Assembly: GCF_008728515.1 (NCBI RefSeq)
Contig: NC_044991.1
Span: 38,396,968 to 38,460,967 of the forward strand
DNA: 64,000 nucleotides
Source of the DNA: Papio anubis
Taxonomy: Eukaryota; Chordata; Mammalia; Primates; Cercopithecidae
Direction of reading: 5' to 3'
Shown here: positions 62,494 through 64,000 of the stretch, piece by piece
Layout: each line of letters starts with the position of its first letter
Position numbering within the stretch: position 1 is the stretch's first letter
Notes under the pieces: model-generated
Database searches by the model: none
What the model was told of the DNA's origin: nothing
Seen by the model: only the letters and a program-made list of their open reading frames with translations
Program-made: the position numbers and the translations under genes

Positions 62494-62507
62494 AAGCCAG
62501 GTGTGGA
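62494..62507 (+). mobile_element. Head of an Alu split by AluY
   Basis: 'agccaggtgtgga' is duplicated target and the first bases of the Alu that resumes at 62804. Confidence 0.65.
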
Positions 62508-62792
62508 GGGCCGGGCGCGGTAGCTCATGCCTGTAATCCCAGCACTTTGGGAGGCCGAGGCAGGTGGATCACGAGGTCAGGAGATCGAGACCATCCTGGC
62601 TAACACAGTGAAACCCCGTCTCTACTAAAAATACAAAAATTAGCCAGGCGTGGTGGTGGGCGCCTGTAGTCCCAGCTACTCGGGAGGCTGAGGCAGGAGA
62701 ATGGCGTGAACCCAGGAGGTGGGGCTTGCAGTGAGCCGAGATCGTGCCACTGCACTCCAGCCTGGGCAACAGAGCGAGACTCCATCTCGGGG
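62508..62792 (+). mobile_element. AluY inserted in another Alu
   Basis: Near-consensus AluY. Its duplicated target aaaaagccaggtgt (about 62491-62504) recurs at 62798-62811, within the head of the host Alu. Confidence 0.9.
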
Positions 62793-62803
62793 AAAAAAAA
62801 AAA

Positions 62804-63109
62804 GCCAGGTGTTGTGGCTAAACCTATAATCCCAGCACTTTGGGAGGCTGAGGCAGGCAGATCACCTGAGACCAGGAGTTCAAGACCAGCCTGGCCAACA
62901 TAGTGAATCCCTGTCTCTACTAAAATACAAAAAGTAGCTAGGAGTGGTGGGGGGCGCCTGTAGTCCCAGCTACTCAGGAGGCTAGGGCAGGAGAATCGCT
63001 TGAACTTGGGGAGGTGGAGGTTGCAATGAGTGGAGATCGCACCACTACACTCCAGCCTGGGTGACAGAGCAAGAGCCTGTCTCAAAAAGAAAAGAAAGAA
63101 AAACAAAAA
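62804..63109 (+). mobile_element. Alu (host of the AluY)
   Basis: Body of an AluS-like element from 'gccaggtgttgtggctaaac' to a GAAA-rich tail. Confidence 0.9.
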
Positions 63110-63410
63110 GCCAGGTGCAGTGGCTCACGCCTGTAATCCCAGCACACTTTGGGAGGCTGAGGCGGTTGGATCACCAGAAGTCAGGAGTTCAAGACCAGCC
63201 TGGTCAACATGATGAAACCCTGTCTCTACTAAAAATACCAAAATTAGCTGGGCATGGTGGCGCACACCTGTAGTCCCAGCTACTCGGGAGGCTGAGGCAG
63301 GAGAATAGCTTGAACTTGGGAGGTGGAGGTTGCAGTGAGCTGAGATTGTTCCACTGTACTCCAGCCTGGGCAACAAAGCAAGACTCCATCTCAAAAAAAA
63401 AAAAAAAAAA
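63110..63410 (+). mobile_element. Alu, third of the array
   Basis: Full AluS-like element from 'gccaggtgcagtggctcacg', directly after the tail of the previous Alu. Confidence 0.92.
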
Positions 63411-63411
63411 T

Positions 63412-63453
63412 TTCCCAGGGGATCTCAATGTGCAACCAAGTTTACAACCACTA
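63412..63453 (+). mobile_element. MER5A-like hAT fossil, second half
   Basis: 'cccaggggatctcaatgtgc' and 'caagtttacaaccact' complete the element started at 62450. Confidence 0.65.
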
Positions 63454-63457
63454 CTTT

Positions 63458-63605
63458 GGATCAGTGTTTGTCAAACTTGAGCGCCTGTGTGAAAGTCACC
63501 TGGGGTTTGTTAAGCCACAGATTCCTGATTTCAGACTCACAGCTTCTGCAGGCGTGGCGTGAGCCAGAGACATTGCATTTCTAACAAGCTCTCAGTGACC
63601 AATCT
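63458..63605 (+). mobile_element. MER20-like hAT fossil
   Basis: 'tcagtgtttgtcaaacttga', 'gtcacctggggtttgttaag' and 'catttctaacaagctctcag' are typical. Confidence 0.6.
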
Positions 63606-64000
63606 GAGGACAACACTGTAAGGAGCATTTGCCTGAGGTCCAAGTGTAAAACATGCACATTAACTCAGATCCAATTAGGGGTTTGGTTTGGTTTTGTTAG
63701 GGGCTAGGGGCGAGGGATGGGTACCATGCCACTAAAAGAATTCTTGGTGACTAAATGAATATTTTATCACTGCCACCTCAGGTTGGCCATATTTTGCCAA
63801 GTCCAAATTGGACAGTGTCTAACATGACAATTGTGATGCTCATGTGTGCTGAAAGTAAACATGTTGACATATCTTCCTTCCCTAGAAGGGCACATCCTGT
63901 GACTCCTCTGTGGTTTCAAGGAGCTGAAAAGCCTTTGTTCTGACAAGTGACCTCAGCCTGAAAAGCAGGGACCAGACAGGAAGATGGTGAATAAAATTCA

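Larger units (their letters stand above)
59607..64000 (-). other. RIN2: RIN2 intron upstream of exon A (continues beyond window)
   Basis: Only non-coding sequence was found. I looked for the segment encoding human residues 1-53 (KRGSFFKLIDTIASEIGEL type) and did not see it, so that exon lies past 64000. Contents are Alus at 59922-60225 and 60565-60865, a split L1 (60480-61262), two MIRs, a small tandem duplication at 61443-61527, a split hAT element and an array of three Alus at 62508-63410. Confidence 0.75.

Noticed and set aside
1..64000. CRISPR arrays, bacterial operons, phage or plasmid elements
   Set aside because: Dense Alu/L1/MIR content and a spliced nine-exon gene show primate nuclear DNA; no direct-repeat/spacer array or prokaryotic gene organisation is present.
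1..64000. tRNA, rRNA, snRNA or microRNA genes
   Set aside because: No cloverleaf or snRNA-like sequence was recognised by eye. Alu left arms descend from 7SL RNA but are not functional RNA genes. A covariance-model scan would be needed to exclude small structured RNAs.

Overview
This is primate nuclear DNA, most likely from an Old World monkey (macaque/baboon/vervet type). It is packed with Alu SINEs, L1, MIR and hAT/Tigger fragments. Two AluY copies (4014-4314 and 35926-36187) carry variants I associate with cercopithecine AluY: 'ctcaagcctgtaatc' in both, plus 'gtaaacccggg' and 'gagatccggcc' in the first. The species call is an inference from those variants.

The only protein-coding gene I can support is RIN2 (Ras and Rab interactor 2), on the minus strand. 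Nine coding exons run from 59606 down to 14086. Each has AG/GT junctions and a compatible reading phase. Joined, they give 2,530 bases: one base completing a codon, then 842 codons and a TAG stop. As I remember it, human RIN2 is 895 residues with 53 residues before the first Met encoded here, and 53+842=895, so nothing coding appears to be missing between residue 54 and the C terminus. The exon(s) for residues 1-53, the 5' UTR and the promoter lie beyond 64000. In transcript order the exons encode the end of the N-terminal linker and the SH2 domain (four exons, 59.6-45.3 kb), the large proline-rich and RIN-homology exon (41.3-40.2 kb, CpG-rich), the rest of the RH region and the VPS9 Rab5-GEF domain (25.3, 23.2 and 18.7 kb), and the Ras-association domain with the stop codon (14.4 kb). 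The 3' UTR follows to about 12.6 kb.

Layout: 1-12.6 kb is 3' flank with many repeats and polypurine tracts. 12.6-59.6 kb is the gene, including a 14.9 kb intron at 25.3-40.2 kb. 59.6-64 kb is the upstream intron and ends in a nested Alu array. Alu-free stretches are 11.6-14.8, 19.3-25.7 and 36.2-42.1 kb, and they contain most of the C-terminal exons.

I found no undescribed biological system. The most interesting structures are: a twin-primed L1 with an inverted 5' segment and a target-site duplication at 31.4-31.8 kb; a tail-less AluY with a perfect 9-bp duplication at 35.9 kb, in an inverted pair only 34 bp from another Alu; Alu-in-Alu nesting inside a split hAT fossil at 62.4-63.5 kb; an Alu whose A-rich linker has become a GAA/GGA microsatellite at 2.8 kb; a short non-Alu duplication between 3.3 and 5.7 kb; and a perfect 16-bp TAAT/ATTA palindrome at 24.45 kb. 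Repeat subfamily names come from memory of consensus sequences and are given only where I am reasonably sure.
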